This document shows positions 23,601 through 33,619 of a stretch of 64,000 bases of DNA, in pieces. The notes under the pieces were generated by a model. The model had not been told where the DNA came from. It did no database searches and saw only the letters and a list, made by a program, of their open reading frames with translations. Each line of letters opens with the position of its first letter. Within the stretch, counting starts at the first letter, position 1. The stretch spans positions 256,501-320,500 of the forward strand of contig SADC01001303.1 in assembly GCA_004194705.1 (NCBI GenBank), in the 5' to 3' direction. A program made the position numbers and the translations under genes. Source of the stretch: Ditylenchus dipsaci. Lineage: Eukaryota > Nematoda > Chromadorea > Rhabditida > Anguinidae.

Positions 23601-26600
23601 TATATCGAGAGTCAACCGTATTGCTGTTTTTTTTCAATTTTCCTTATTTTTTGATGAAATTTATACATTCTTATCGAAAAAAACTTTGCTAAATGTGTGA
23701 GAAGACTAAGCTTGAAAAAATTATATCAATAGTATACTCGGGTCAAAAATAAAGTTTTCCCTTTGATTTCTACAAGTTTCCCAACAATTTTCTCGAATAT
23801 TGGCTTTGATTTTTTTGATCTTTTTTCAGCTATTATTAGGTCGTGTCAAAAGTTCGTCGCGTTTTTTCAAAAGCCATATTTATGGCATTGTGTTTTTACA
23901 ATAAATTTTTCATCCATTTTTTAAAAGTTTACTGCTCATTTTGTAGCTGAAAATATTGGCTACAAAATTGATGAAAAATCTATTGTAAAAACGCAATGCC
24001 ATAAAAAAGGCTTTTGAAAAAACGCTGCGAACTTTTGACGTGACCTAATATTATTCATCTATCTCATAAAAGTAGAAAAAATTTGTAGCAATACCTGTGC
24101 GAGTAAGAAAAAGCCAAAATTTCAACGGGTGGGGCGATTTTTAAAATTAAGCATTTGACCGAAAAATCTAAGTACCGAGACGGTCCAAAGCCTGGATTCA
24201 GCTTGAAAGATTGGGTTCAAACCATACCAAAACATTAAGGTCTAATGGGCAGGTCTGGTTGTAACATATTTACAAAAAAAAGAGAAAAGTTCATTTTTAT
24301 ATTCTTTCTACATATTTTGAAAGTAATTTGCAAGAAGTTATAAAACTACGATGGATAACTGAATAATAAAATCAAAATTTTGGAAAGGAAAAAAAACAAT
24401 CAGGCAAAGTTTTGGGGCAGGTTGTTGTAGAATTTATGATTAAATAATACATTTTATGTCAAATTAATCATTTATGGCTAATAATTTGCTCTTTAGTTCT
24501 GCCGACTCTTTTAATGAAACTTTTTCTGATGAAGAGGAAGATGATGAAGAGGAAGAGGAGGACGAGCAAGACGAGAAATTAGAAAACCTCGACAAGCCCA
24601 CCAAACAAGAGCAAGAAGAGGAGACTGGTTGTGAAAAAGATGATTTAAATGGACACGAGCAGGACTTCAAAAGCCAACTCCAGGTAATTGCTTTATAGAA
24701 ATGGCTTTTTTTTTTATCAATTAAGTCATCATAATTTAGGAAACATATGATCTCAAGTCCACTTTTGCAAAGTACAAGAAAAAGGCTGAAAAGGTAGGAA
24801 ATAGATTGAACAGGTAGCAGAATATGCTTCATGGCTTTGTGTTTTGGTTGAAATAATGTAACTTTTTGGCACAAAAATTTTGCAAGATTTCCGTGAACCT
24901 ATCTATTACTTCGGTTTTTTCATTATAATATGAGTTTTCATTAGATGTGGGCCCTATCCCCATATCAAGGGGTTTTTTTTGCCTGGTCCGCCTGCCACCC
25001 GTTTCGTATTCGCGTTCCTCGTATTTGACAAAACTCGCATTTGACAAAGCTCGTATTCTACGAACATCGCATTTGACAAAACTCGTATTCGCAAATTTCC
25101 TATTCGGCAAAACTCGTATTCTAGTAAAATTTGCTTGTTTGTATGTGTTAAACACGCATTCACAAAGCAACATCCCAATACAGTCGAGTCTCGATATATT
25201 GGCACCTAATGGTCAGTCCCGAGGTGTGCCACTATATCGAGATTCGACTGTATATCCAAGTTTTAAGCCTTATTGTCTTTAAAATCTACTCATCCTAACT
25301 GTGGTTTTGCTTTTACTTTATTTCTCTTCAATCAACACAACATGAAAAACTGACGATAGAACATAAATCGTTAACAGCATTCTTTTTCTTTGGCCCACTC
25401 TATTATTGGCTTTCGATCGGCGAGGACTAGAGTAGTTCACGGTCGGTTAATTGGGCCTTACCCGGTTTTCGGTTAACCGGATTTTGGCTACCCGGTTTCG
25501 GTTACGGTTTTTCAGTTTTTTTTTCGGTCGGTTAACCGGCTTGTACCCGGTTTTCGGTTTTTTTTGTCGTAAATTAACCGAAATTTTGCTGTACCCGGTT
25601 TTCGGTTTTCCCGGTTTTTTTGTACCCGGTTTTTCGGTCGGTTTTTTTTTGGCCAAATACCCGGTCGGTCGGTTAACCGACCGGGTCGGTTAACCGACCG
25701 TGAACTACTCTAGCGAGGACCTGTGTGAATTGTTGCACCTGTGCGAGAATTCTTTTGTTGGTCCTGATGCTCTTCGCCATCCTTGGCTCCATTTGACCCG
25801 CAGCGAATTGCTAAAAAAGACATAGAAATAAACCCAGTAAATCATCTACTCAAATCTTACAATATACTGAAGACGGTAATCGCTGTCATAAGCTTCGCGA
25901 AGGTGCCTCGCCATCCCCACTCTCCAGGCTTGTTCCGAGCAATCGCTTGAGCTTCTTGTTGTTTGACTCCATTGTGTTTTTGTGTAAGAACAACTAGACG
26001 CGATGATTGACAAGAACGGCTAAACATGTTATTAATAATGGATACATATAAGACTTAGATAAATGACTACTGTGTCAATCTTTGCTTTCATAAGAGCATC
26101 CTGCTTGTCCCGCACATCTGCATTGCTCACTCTCACGGTTGATCCTCGCACGTACGCTCTCCAATTTCGAACCGAAGCTTGCTTGTCGCTCGCACGACCC
26201 ACAGCCGGGTGCACCCCTCTTGATCGCAAATGTAGAAGTTGTAGAGCGGGAGATTCTCCTCATCCATTTGCTTAGACAGCGCATTGTAACGGTAAAGCTT
26301 TCCTTCATACTCGATCTGTGACCGTCCTTGCGCTGCGAATTCTGCCATTTGACATCGACATCGAACGGCAACCTTCTGCAATAAGGCTGGGATTCTTCTT
26401 CGCTACTATATCCATTTTCTTCGCTCGAAGGGCTGAAGTCATCATCATCACTGCTCATATTGACCTAAAACACGGTGTGTATTAGACGAGACACGTTGAC
26501 TCATACAAACAAGCAAATTTTGTTAAAGTACAAGTTTTTCAAATACGAGTTTTGTCGAATGCGAACCTTGTTAGAATGCGAATTTTGTCGAATGCGAATT

Positions 26601-29600
26601 TCGTGGAATACAAGTTCTGCGAATACGAGTTTTGTCAAATGCGAGTTTTGGAATACGAGTTCTGTCAAATGCGCGATACGCGAATACGAAACGGCCCCTC
26701 CCGCTAGGACGGACCCAAGCACCTTTTTTCTTTTGTAGTTCAGGCAGCATGTATGAGCCTGTCCTAATATAGGCTGACCTACCCTTGCCTAAACCTAAAA
26801 GATTACAAAAAAACCAACAGGAGGACCAAGGTAGAAATTTCAGGCTTTTTTGAATAAAAGTTTGATATCAATTACCGCAATCTACCTTTTGATTTTGGGA
26901 AAGTTCCTTTCGGCTGAGTTTCGCTTACTTTTTCTCAGAATCAGACCACATCAAGAAATAAAAAAATTGAGAAGTCGTATGCATGGGCATGGATAAGGCG
27001 AAATTTTGGCGGCCGGGCCGGGATACAATTTTAAAAATTTATGTTGGCCAGGCTCAAAAGCTGAGAGTATGACAGCTGAATAATTATTTGAATTATCGCC
27101 AGTTCTGAAACGAAGAAAATTTTCAACTCCTTTTCTTTTTACAAAAAAATAAAAATAAAAAAGAGATTGGGTTCAGTTTAAAAAAGCTTTTTCGTTTTAA
27201 AAAAAATCTCTACAGGGTGTCCAATAAAAACTGCACCATTATTCGGATTCTAGCCCTTTTACATTTCCTATTAATTTTCAACCAATATTTTATTCACAAA
27301 TGGTCGGGTTCATATGTTCTCTCTATTTTCTGATCATTTCAGCTATAACTGGTTAAAATTTGTTGGCTAGAACCTCAAAAAAATTTGTGGTTTCACCGGT
27401 CCGCAAAAGCGCTCAACAATATTTTTTCGAAAATGATGCAGTTTTTATTGGACACCCTGTATAGCCCATGCCTTCATGGCATATATAGACTTTTTCCAAA
27501 AGACACTTTTCTTCCTTGGAATTAAAAAAATAGTGTATTTTCTTCATTGTTATTTGTAGAAAGAGAACAAGCTGATAGACAGACTCAAGTTTGAGCGTAA
27601 AAGAATCTGGAATTATCGGAAGAGTGTTCTACAATTAGTACAAAGGTGAGGAACAGTTCTTACCTGACTTAAAATGCTGCTTTTAATTTTTTTTTGAATG
27701 AAAATTATAAGCGATCAACTATATTTAATATTTCGAGCTCTGTGAAAAGTGCCTATTAGATTTTAAAAAATCTACCACGGACTTTTTACAGGCTTTAAAA
27801 ACTTGTCAAACATTAAAGTTACAGACTACAGTCGTCTCTTAATTTAAAGACCCCTTTTTTCAAAAGGAGGGCTTTTAGCGAAATCATTTAGCATTTGCAT
27901 AATGATCGGCAAAATTAAATTTTCTCATCAGGCTGGCGAATTAAAACAATAAAAACTTCAAAAATTGATCTGAAAAAGTGGCGCATCCAAGGCGAGAACA
28001 AACTTTGAACTTGAAGCGTCGTTAAATCTAGGGATGACTGTAGTCTGAAACTAGGAGTAAAAGGTTTTGTATTAGAGAAAATATGATACTGATGTCCTTG
28101 CATCGAAAAAAGTTAATGGATTTAAAATTTTCTAGTCAATTTGTCTGTGAATGCACACTCATTAATTTTTTGTAGCTAAAAGAGAGTGAGATGATGCGAG
28201 TGCACATGCAGGATGGACTCGACACTTTGGAAGAGCTCAGAACTGAGAACTTCAAGCTGCGGCAAACCAGTGAAAGCAGGCTGGCCAGCTTAAACAGCAC
28301 TGTTCAGGTAAAACAGGATCTCCAGAATGTGGTGACGCTGCTGCGAGAACAGAACAAACGACTGGAGGACGAAAAAGAAAGACAGTCCAGAGAACACTGC
28401 TGTGTCATATGTCTGGATGCCAAGGTTGGCTTTTCAGATTCTTTAATACACACTACACCTAACCAAAGCGAAATCAAGAATCCGCAAAAAATTAAACTTG
28501 AAAAATGGCTAAAATCGAAAACAGACTTATTGTTAGAAAATAATGCAATTGAGGGGTAAAAATAAATTTGAGGAGGGATTGAAAAATTTGATAGAGTGTT
28601 TTCACCTTGATCCGAAAAAGTACTTCTTAGTGGTATTTGGTCTACTATACAGTTGCTTAAATGTCCACACGTTAAAAAAATTGGACATAGGTCCGGACAT
28701 CTTGCGAATTTTCCGGGAACTTTTTTCATACTTTATTTATTCAATCATAACTAGTGTTTTTTTTAATAACTTAACCAGCCCAAACTTTTCTGTTATCCCA
28801 GAACAAAACCTTGGGCTAAAGTAAACTAAGTGTACCTGGCCAAAATCGGGTTTTGACCATTTCTAGTGCAGTTTTAGGCTCTGACAACGGTAGAAAACAT
28901 GTTTTTAGGGCGCGCAAAGACATTTTCGCAAAAAAACTTTTTTTTGCCAAGAAGATGATCTTATGGCTTGTTCAAGTTGTTCGAGTTAGAGTTATAGTTC
29001 GCGTAAAAGGTGTTCATGTACTCAAAAAACCCGAACTCTAACCCTAACTCGAAGGTATTCTTCGAGTTAGAGTTCGAGGTCGAACTTGAAATTGCTTATG
29101 TATATAGCTTAGATAGCGCAGAATCTCACCCCATAGCGGTTAAAGGTTAGTAAAAGTTAGTTTTGAGGGGATTTACCACAAGGGAATCTAAGTTATATGC
29201 ATGAACGCCTTCAAATTCAACCTCGAACTTTAACTCTAACTCGGTGTACGTAAACACCCTCGAGTTAGAGTTCGGAACACAGGTGTTCAAGTAGCCAAAA
29301 AAACCGAACTCGAACTCTAACTCTAACAACGTGAACAAGCCATTGCCCGACTGAACTTGTGTTTATTTGAAAGGTCGGTAATTTCTGCACCAGATAAGCG
29401 CTTTTTCTGAGGTTTTTAAACCCCCCAAAAGTTATTGAAAAATTTATAAATTTTTCCAAATATCCAATATTTATAAATTGATTTGCAGAGAGAGATCCTG
29501 TTCATGCCCTGCCTTCACTTCAACACCTGCGAGCCCTGCTCCAAAACATCTGTGATGACCCATTGCGGCACTTGTCGACAGATGATAATGGGCAAACTCA

Positions 29601-29614
29601 AGGTCTACCAATAA
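17689..29614 (+). CDS. RING-finger protein with acidic, Gln-rich and coiled-coil regions (probable E3 ubiquitin ligase)
   Basis: Eight exons: 17689-18025, 18294-18452, 19323-19999, 24497-24683, 24740-24793, 27560-27645, 28176-28424, 29489-29614. The start MADTAVVANDSTGGG opens a low-complexity Ser/Gly/Asn region. Exon 3 is Pro/Gln/Ser-rich, then acidic with VITLDDEDDED, which resembles a SUMO-interacting motif. Exon 4 is an acidic run. Exons 5-7 form a coiled coil (KENKLIDRLKFERKR, LEELRTENFKLRQ). The C-terminus is a C3HC4 RING: CVIC, MPCLHF, NTCEPC, HCGTC, ending GKLKVYQ. RING proteins of this layout usually recruit E2 enzymes. Frame breaks in exon 1 (a C4 run near 17969) and exon 3 (a G4 run near 19661) each heal by adding one base; the exon 6/7 junction is off by one base beside an A run. 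The intron at 20000-24496 carries a complete hAT transposon. The orthologue is not recognised. Confidence 0.75.
18038..18190. repeat. single end of a TTAA-type element
   Basis: TTTTAAAGAACCATGGTCACG followed by CCCCGCCAATTCGAAAATTT resembles the ends of 4243-6217 and 13999-14467. The opposite end is not found. Confidence 0.45.
18535..18865. repeat. CAGT-family element remnant in RING-gene intron 2
   Basis: It contains CTCAAGTTCTTTCCCGCC and its inverse GGCGGAAACGAACTTGA, plus CCAGACTGTCAAAACAGAA. The right end GAGGTTTTGACTG is recognisable and the left end has decayed. Confidence 0.55.
18895..19260. repeat. decayed MITE with GGGGCTTATA blocks
   Basis: The AGGATAAAGCCCGGGAGGCTT and GAGGGGGGGGGCTTATATC blocks and the CTCGAAATTTTCAAG interior resemble the element at 1767-2052. 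Confidence 0.35.
20208..20518. repeat. CAGT..ACTG element beside the hAT insertion
   Basis: The ends are CAGTCGCCTGTCCAAATAGT and GGAGAGGCTACTG, with matching GTGCGCATACCT / AGGTATGCGCAC inner repeats. TA lies at the left border. The hAT target duplication begins 6 bp beyond its right end. Confidence 0.6.
20532..23177 (-). mobile_element. complete hAT transposon, 2646 bp
   Basis: It starts CATGGTGGGGAAACCAACAA and ends in the inverse. The inverted repeat runs about 40 bp with subterminal TTTTATTGGTGTTTTATTGG units. The identical 8-bp duplication ATATATAG flanks both ends (20524-20531 and 23178-23185). It encodes a transposase on the minus strand. It sits in the intron between RING-gene exons 3 and 4, antisense to that gene. 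The perfect duplication and mostly readable frames indicate a fairly recent insertion. Confidence 0.92.
21117..22925 (-). CDS. hAT-family transposase with BED zinc finger
   Basis: Read right to left. The start is MAEIGRRKK (22925). An exon at 22847-22682 gives a BED-type finger: CNIEGC, then across an intron YHLSSHI. 22209-22455 gives GGCLTIDF and DYIAVTAHFLDSDW, the first catalytic-Asp region of hAT enzymes. 21916-22164 gives ETRWLSYFNMVDAL. 21546-21877 gives CSAFLDPFMHGRL, the family's LDPR-like motif. 21117-21530 ends with the dimerisation domain: FPFLAPFARLLLAVQASS, then SERAFKELRCLL and RIAALVHLRNQF. This is a cut-and-paste DDE recombinase. A few frame changes, one near the A/T run at 22563, fit single-base losses. 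Introns are short. Confidence 0.85.
23188..23618. repeat. 431-bp palindromic CAGT element
   Basis: The ends are CAGTCGACTCTCGATATAAG and the inverse CTTATATCGAGAGTCAACCG, with TA on both sides (23186-23187 and 23619-23620). The two arms, about 190 bp each, carry AAGTTCGTTCCCACCTTGG and its inverse and meet at about 23401. The Tc1/mariner-pogo type is suggested by the TA target and the CAGT terminus. Confidence 0.8.
23836..24052. repeat. TTAGGTC palindromic MITE
   Basis: The ends are TTAGGTCGTGTCAAAAGTTC and GAACTTTTGACGTGACCTAA. The arms include TTTACAATAAATTTTTCATC. The centre is near 23945. The termini and TA-rich flanks suggest a mariner-type MITE. Confidence 0.65.
25181..25250. repeat. 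70-bp CAGT MITE
   Basis: CAGTCGAGTCTCGATATATT and its inverse, with TA on both sides. It is one of the smallest members of the family. It lies inside the MULE left end. Confidence 0.8.
25371..26458 (-). pseudogene. FLYWCH/MULE transposase remnant (catalytic core missing)
   Basis: The N-terminal exon reads MSSDDDDFSPSSEENG and, after a frame change, YEGKLYRYN, NLPLYNFYICDQEGC and RLWVV, resembling a FLYWCH zinc finger. The C-terminal part (25990-25736) reads EQAWRVGMARHLREAYDSDY and, after a short intron, FAAGQMEPRMAKSIRTNKR. Removing the hAT MITE at 25428-25712 and one target copy restores the frame through to the end: VLADRKPIIEWAKEKECC, then a stop at 25371-25373. The D..D..E core expected between these parts is absent, so the element is non-autonomous. 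Confidence 0.55.
25428..25712. mobile_element. 285-bp hAT MITE inserted in the MULE transposase
   Basis: The ends TAGAGTAGTTCACGGTCGG..CCGACCGTGAACTACTCTA are flanked by identical GCGAGGAC duplications (25420-25427 and 25713-25720). The interior is made of ACCCGGTTTTCGGTTAACCG-like units. It splits a transposase exon. Confidence 0.85.
26716..27212. other. repeat remnants, no gene
   Basis: 26770-26850 has a GGCTGACCTACC / CCAACAGGAGGACCAAGG block that is shared, in various forms, with 5125-5170, 14225-14400 and 56048-56235. The rest is AT-rich. Confidence 0.4.
27213..27459. repeat. 247-bp mariner-type MITE
   Basis: The ends are CAGGGTGTCCAATAAAAACT and its inverse, with TA duplications on both sides (27211-27212 and 27460-27461). 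The CAGGGTGTCC terminus and the TA target fit Tc1/mariner elements. It lies in a RING-gene intron. Confidence 0.75.
27829..28040. repeat. 212-bp CAGT element in RING-gene intron
   Basis: The ends are CAGTCGTCTCTTAATTTAAA and TTAAATCTAGGGATGACTG, with TA on both sides. It carries the common internal block GGCGAGAACAAACTTTGAACT. Confidence 0.7.
28971..29343. repeat. CGAGTTAGAGTT low-complexity inverted repeat
   Basis: Both ends run ATGGCTTGTTCA-GTTGTT and are followed by GAGTTAGAGTT units, repeated in both orientations throughout. It lies in the last RING-gene intron. Confidence 0.6.
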
Positions 29615-29787
29615 GGCTGGTCGGATGCAATACGCCTTCACCTAAATTTGTTTTTATCGACTATGATATCAATCACACAACTAAGGTCTACTTTTTTCTA
29701 TAATTTTACTTGAAACTTTCGCTTTGACTACTACTGCTCATTGTACTTATGATCATGATGATCCATTTGCTTTTCTTGTTGTTTGCC

Positions 29788-29793
29788 AATAAA
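29788..29793 (+). terminator. poly(A) signal AATAAA of the RING gene
   Basis: Canonical hexamer 174 bases after the RING stop codon. The convergent minus-strand gene ends only about 31 bases further on. Confidence 0.6.
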
Positions 29794-29823
29794 ATTGTAC
29801 AGAAATTTTAGTTAAAATTAAGA

Positions 29824-30470
29824 CTAATTGCCAGACAAAACAAAGTGAATAGAATAATCAGTGCAGACCCCAAGCAGCAAATATCCGCCGAAGTCAGTGC
29901 GAGGAATGCGTTCACCACTGCTGTTACTGCACAGATTCATCTCGGAAAAAGACGGCATTGGTGATTCTAGCATGCAGCTGGAGGAGGACTTGGCATAGTG
30001 GAAATGTGGAAAATGGCCCCAGCCGTTCACATGCTTTCTACGGGCCCCATCTTTCGATTCGCGAGACAGTCAATCCGAAAATGACGAGTTTATTTTCTCA
30101 AGTCAGATCTTGTATCCTGTGTAGGGTTGTCGAGCCTTCGAAATTTTCGAGCCTTCGGCTCAAAAATTCGAAGCAGCTCGAAACTTTCGAGCCTTCGTCT
30201 CGACAACCCTAATCCTGTGTAAATCTGTTTTGGCTCTTTCAAAATCGTTTCATCGTCCTTGCCGTTGGAGTACAAGTTCTTCCCAGGACAGATTAAATGT
30301 GTACGCAGCCATCCCAGTTTCAATTCTACATCCATAGGCATTGAGTAGTTGGAATGTGAGTGTGAATTCGAAATTGCAGAGTATAGTACTCATTTTTCTC
30401 TGACTACAGTCGAGCATGGGTGTAAGAGCAGTCAAAATTATCCTAACATTCTTGGCTATCAAATAAGATC
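29824..30470 (-). CDS. small secreted or membrane-tethered protein, unknown family
   Basis: The minus strand contains coding-like pieces: STILCNFEFTLTFQLLNA, continuing ETGMAAYTFNLSWEEL; DDETILKEPKQIYTG; VNGWGHFPHFHYAK; and, near the stop, a hydrophobic tail LGSALIILFTLFCLAI ending at 29824. The tail suggests a membrane or GPI anchor. Frame changes of one base are needed. A 90-bp hAT MITE (30122-30211) interrupts the region just after IYTG. Around 30300-30370 the DNA also resembles the MPMDGVLGLGW segment of the protease-like genes, read in another frame (MPMDVELKLGW). Which frame is real is unresolved. It is convergent with the RING gene. Confidence 0.4.
30122..30211. mobile_element. 90-bp hAT MITE, TAGGGTTGTCGAG ends
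   Basis: TAGGGTTGTCGAG and CTCGACAACCCTA are flanked by identical ATCCTGTG duplications (30114-30121 and 30212-30219). The terminal motif is the same as in the 1155-bp element at 4335-5489, so both could use one transposase. The interior is TCGAGCCTTCG-type palindromic units. Confidence 0.85.
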
Positions 30471-30689
30471 AACAGCGCAGGCTTTCACACCTACTGGAAC
30501 TGGTATCTAAAATAGACTTTTCGGGGTCTTCTTTGACTGAGCTGGTTCATATTTTCTGACTTTTTTCTACAAGTCACGGGTTTCATATACTAAACTGTAG
30601 CCGAGATTCTGGGCTTTCATTTGAGCTATCATATGGAGAAAAAGGCAATATTTAGTTATAGCTAGAATTTGAGAAAACATCCGATGACG

Positions 30690-31055
30690 TCCAGGTCCAT
30701 GCCATTATATACGGGAAACGGTAAATTTGCCCACAGGTAAATTCCCCCACACGTAAATTAGACCACAGAGAAATTAGACCACAGGGAAATTAGCCTATAA
30801 AATTTTCATTATTTGTGTTCTGAAAACGGTTTGTTAAGACGAAAGTCCTCTTTTGACTAACCAGAATCCCAATACTCTGGCCTATCGATTTTAGGAAAAA
30901 TGCTCATTTTTGGTTGTTAAAAATAAGCACTCCACTATAAGAGGCAATAACACGAAATTTTCAGACTAATTCAAAGTTGACATCTGAGAACAAATTTCTC
31001 AGCGTTAAATTTGGAGTCTAATGGTATATAATATAGGGCAAAGCAAGTGCTGGCA
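30690..31055. repeat. short array of ACCACAG.GAAATTAG units, otherwise empty
   Basis: 30720-30800 holds five GTAAATT.GCCCACAG / GAAATTAGACCACAG-like units. A CAATT.ACCGTGGACC relative lies at 37230-37345. I see nothing coding in the rest. Confidence 0.4.
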
Positions 31056-31059
31056 TTTC

Positions 31060-31275
31060 GAAATTTCCGGCTCCGGATCTGGCTCCGGCTCCGTCGGGGC
31101 GAATTATTCGTTCCGGATCTGGCTTCCAGCTTCGGGAGGCAAAATTTTCTGCTCTTGATCTGGCTCCCAGCTTCGGGAGGCGAAATTTTCTGCTCCGGAT
31201 CTGGCTCCCGGCTTCGGGAGGCGAAATTTTCTGCTCCGGATCTGGCTCCGGCTCGGAGCCAGATCCAGAGCGGGA
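31060..31275. repeat. GC-rich CCGGATCTGGCTCC tandem repeat
   Basis: About four imperfect 50-base units (GGGAGGCGAAATTTTCTGCT, CCGGATCTGGCTCC), then an inverted unit. Its composition is strikingly GC-rich for this window. The open frames on both strands are repeat translations. Confidence 0.7.
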
Positions 31276-31469
31276 GCAGAGCGGCTCTGCTCCAGCGCAA
31301 GAAAGTGTCAACGAAATATCTGATAGAATGAGTTACATAAAAAATGACAACAAGTACAGTACAGGAACACAGTGATAACGAATACCATATTCTCACTAAT
31401 AGAACGCCACTCTCTAATAGAACGCCACCCTTAGGGCTAAAACTAGGCGGGTAAACCATGTTTTATCGC

Positions 31470-32455
31470 ATTTTTTGACGCTACTGTCATATACCCCCCC
31501 AAAAAAGCTACTGTAATATACCCCCCCAAAAATCGGACCTACTGTCATATACCCCCCCAAAAATCGACTTTTTTAGGAGTGTCCAAAAACCATTTTTAAG
31601 TCAAAATTTTGCCATAAAAAGGCTAGAAAAGCCATTTAATTAGGGTTCAAGGGCTGTATTGGGAGGGAAGGAATAACACAGGGGCCACTTTTTTTTAGCT
31701 GCTTTACCATGTTTTTCAACTCGGGCCGTGGCAAAAATAGACTCTATATGCATTTTATGATCAAGTGTACTTCTCGAATCATGTCTAAGGTATGTGCGTG
31801 CGCGCATCTCTAACTCTCAAGCCCCCTGCGCACCCTTCGGGGCGCAGGGGCTTGGGGCTTGGAGTTGAGATGCGCACACCCACATACCTTAGACACAAAT
31901 CACTCGAAAGCGACTCTGGATGCATGAAAAAACATGCATACCAGAGTTATTTATGCGGTAGGCCCCAGTATTCAAAACTATGTTCAACTTCTTTATTTTT
32001 TCGCCGAAGAGCATTTCCCCTCGTTCTATAAGGCCGGGCCAGAAGCCCAGCATCCAAAAATTCAGCCTAGCACTCAAAAAGTGCTAGGCCTATGAGTAAA
32101 CCCGCGGGTTCCACCCCGCTGATCCGCTTGGTCCATGAAAAGTACTCATACTTATGCCTGCACCACAAGTTCCTGGGTTTGAAAGCACCCTTAGACGCTT
32201 AGAGAATTAATACTCTAAGGATACCAACCATCTCGAGAAGTGGCCCCTGTATTATTCCCTCCCCTCCCAATACAGCCCGCAATCCCATTTAAATTGCTTT
32301 TCTGGTCCTTTTATGGCGAAATTATTGTGTAAAAATGGTTTTTGACCATCCTAAAAAAGTCGGTTTTTGGGGGGGTATATGACAGTAGGTCGATTTTTGG
32401 GGGGGGGTATATTACAGTAGCGTTTTTTGGGGGGGGGGGTATATTACAGTAGCGC
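31470..32455. mobile_element. fold-back element with ACTGT-ATATACCCCCCC ends and nested GC-hairpin core
   Basis: The outer arms repeat CTACTGTAATATACCCCCCC three times on the left and inversely on the right. Inside come TTTTTAAGTCAAAATTTTGCC, then GGGCTGTATTGGGAGGG. The centre holds the cassette TGTCTAAGGTATGTGCGTGC..GCATCTCTAAC..CCCCCTGCGC..GCGCAGGGG. The same inner layers occur in 58507-59478 and 52720-53553 with different outer ends. No transposase is present. Confidence 0.7.
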
Positions 32456-33127
32456 CCATTTTTACTAATTCGAAAATCATGTTTAAATGACTTCTAAGTG
32501 ATTTTTATATGCTTAAAACGATAAGAAAGTTATTTTCTAACACTTTTTCACATAAAAAATTGATTTTTTCAAGAAAATTTTTTGACCCAAATTTGACTTT
32601 TTGCGGCAATCCAACCTGAAAGGGTACCTGGATACCCCAAAAGATGGAATTTGACATAGTTTTGTTAACTGAGGCCTACCGCATAAAGAAACTCTGGTAT
32701 GCATACATGTTATATGCATCCAGAGTCACTTTCGAGTGATTTGTGTCTCAGGTATGTGTGTGTGCGCATCTCAACCCCAAGCGACCAAGCCCCCTGCGCC
32801 CCCGAAGGGGGCGCAGGGGCTTGGTTGGTTAGAGATGCGCGCACAGACTTACCTTAGACATAATTCCGAGCAAGACTCTTGAATAAAAATGCATTTAGAG
32901 ACTATTTTTGTCCAGTTCCAGTGACCAAACGGGGTAGAATACCTTAGTACAAGGTGATTCACCTTGGTCCCCCAAGGCAAAAAGTTAAATTTTAGTCAAA
33001 ATTTTTTTTTCAAAAATCAATTTTTTATGTGAAAAGTGTTAGAAAATAACTTTCTTATCGATTTAAGCATATAAAAATCACTTAGAAGTCATTTAAACAT
33101 GATTTTCGAATTAGTAAAAAATGCGCC
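32456..33127. mobile_element. fold-back element with the same GC-hairpin cassette
   Basis: The ends are TTTTTACTAATTCGAAAATC and its inverse. The arms, about 160 bp, include AAGTGATTTTTATATGCTTA. The centre (32690-32865) repeats the AGATGCGCGCAC..CCCCTGCGC..GCGCAGGGG hairpin. It abuts the previous element directly. Confidence 0.65.
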
Positions 33128-33299
33128 CCTTCAGTTAAACAAGTTCCAATTTCGGTTCGGTCCAGCACCCGAAAATTGCAAATTCCTGAAAGATCATAGG
33201 CAGTTGTCAGAAGATCCCACTCTTACCCGGCTCTTTCGGCCAACACTCTTTTCTTCACAAGAGAAAGCCCGTTAAGCTCCAAAAGCGTACGAACTGAAG

Positions 33300-33480
33300 T
33301 GTTGCTCTTCTCAAAATGGTGGAGCAAAATGTGGCTAAGTCTGAAAGAATTATCATCATGCATTGTATTGATGGTAAATCAGGTAAGCTTGAATTTAAAA
33401 ATTTCATAACTTATCCATCACAGGATGTTGAGTAATGAAGCAGCCGAGAGTGTGCCAGGTGTGTGTTCTAGATTAAACCT
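33300..33480 (+). other. possible short exon, unsupported family
   Basis: MVEQNVAKSERIIIMHCIDG begins at 33316 and runs into a good GTAAGC donor near 33383. An acceptor CACAG is near 33423. No downstream exon with a recognisable domain was found. The exon-like copies at 34411 and 35751 could belong with it. Confidence 0.25.
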
Positions 33481-33619
33481 AAAGCCCAGCAGCTTTACCA
33501 GCAATTAATCCACTTGTCTTTCATGAAGTCCAAGTCTTTCATGGACTAAAAATACAAGTTTTGACAATTTAGGATGAATAAATAAGCACACTACCTCAAG
33601 TATATGTGCTACGGACTAA

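Larger units (their letters stand above)
24957..26715 (-). mobile_element. MULE/FLYWCH-type transposon with tandem-repeat inverted ends
   Basis: Both ends consist of short imperfect repeats of ACTCGTATTTGACAAA type (25000-25130, and inverted 26515-26695), closed by GTTTCGTATTCGCG next to GGTCCG. The interior carries transposase pieces on the minus strand. Two other elements have inserted in it (25181-25250 and 25428-25712). No clean 9-bp duplication could be read, because both flanks are T-rich. Confidence 0.6.

Noticed and set aside
24464..24874. 136-codon minus-strand frame with a poly-Ser run
   Set aside because: It is the antisense of the acidic exon 4 of the RING gene, whose phase and coiled-coil continuation support the plus strand.
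30290..30420. third copy of the aspartic-protease MPMDGVLGLGW exon
   Set aside because: The DNA similarity covers only about 60 bases and the following residues do not match the family. A different frame there looks equally coding, so I did not call it a protease.
31047..31331. overlapping open frames on both strands
   Set aside because: They translate a GC-rich tandem repeat; no start or splice context.
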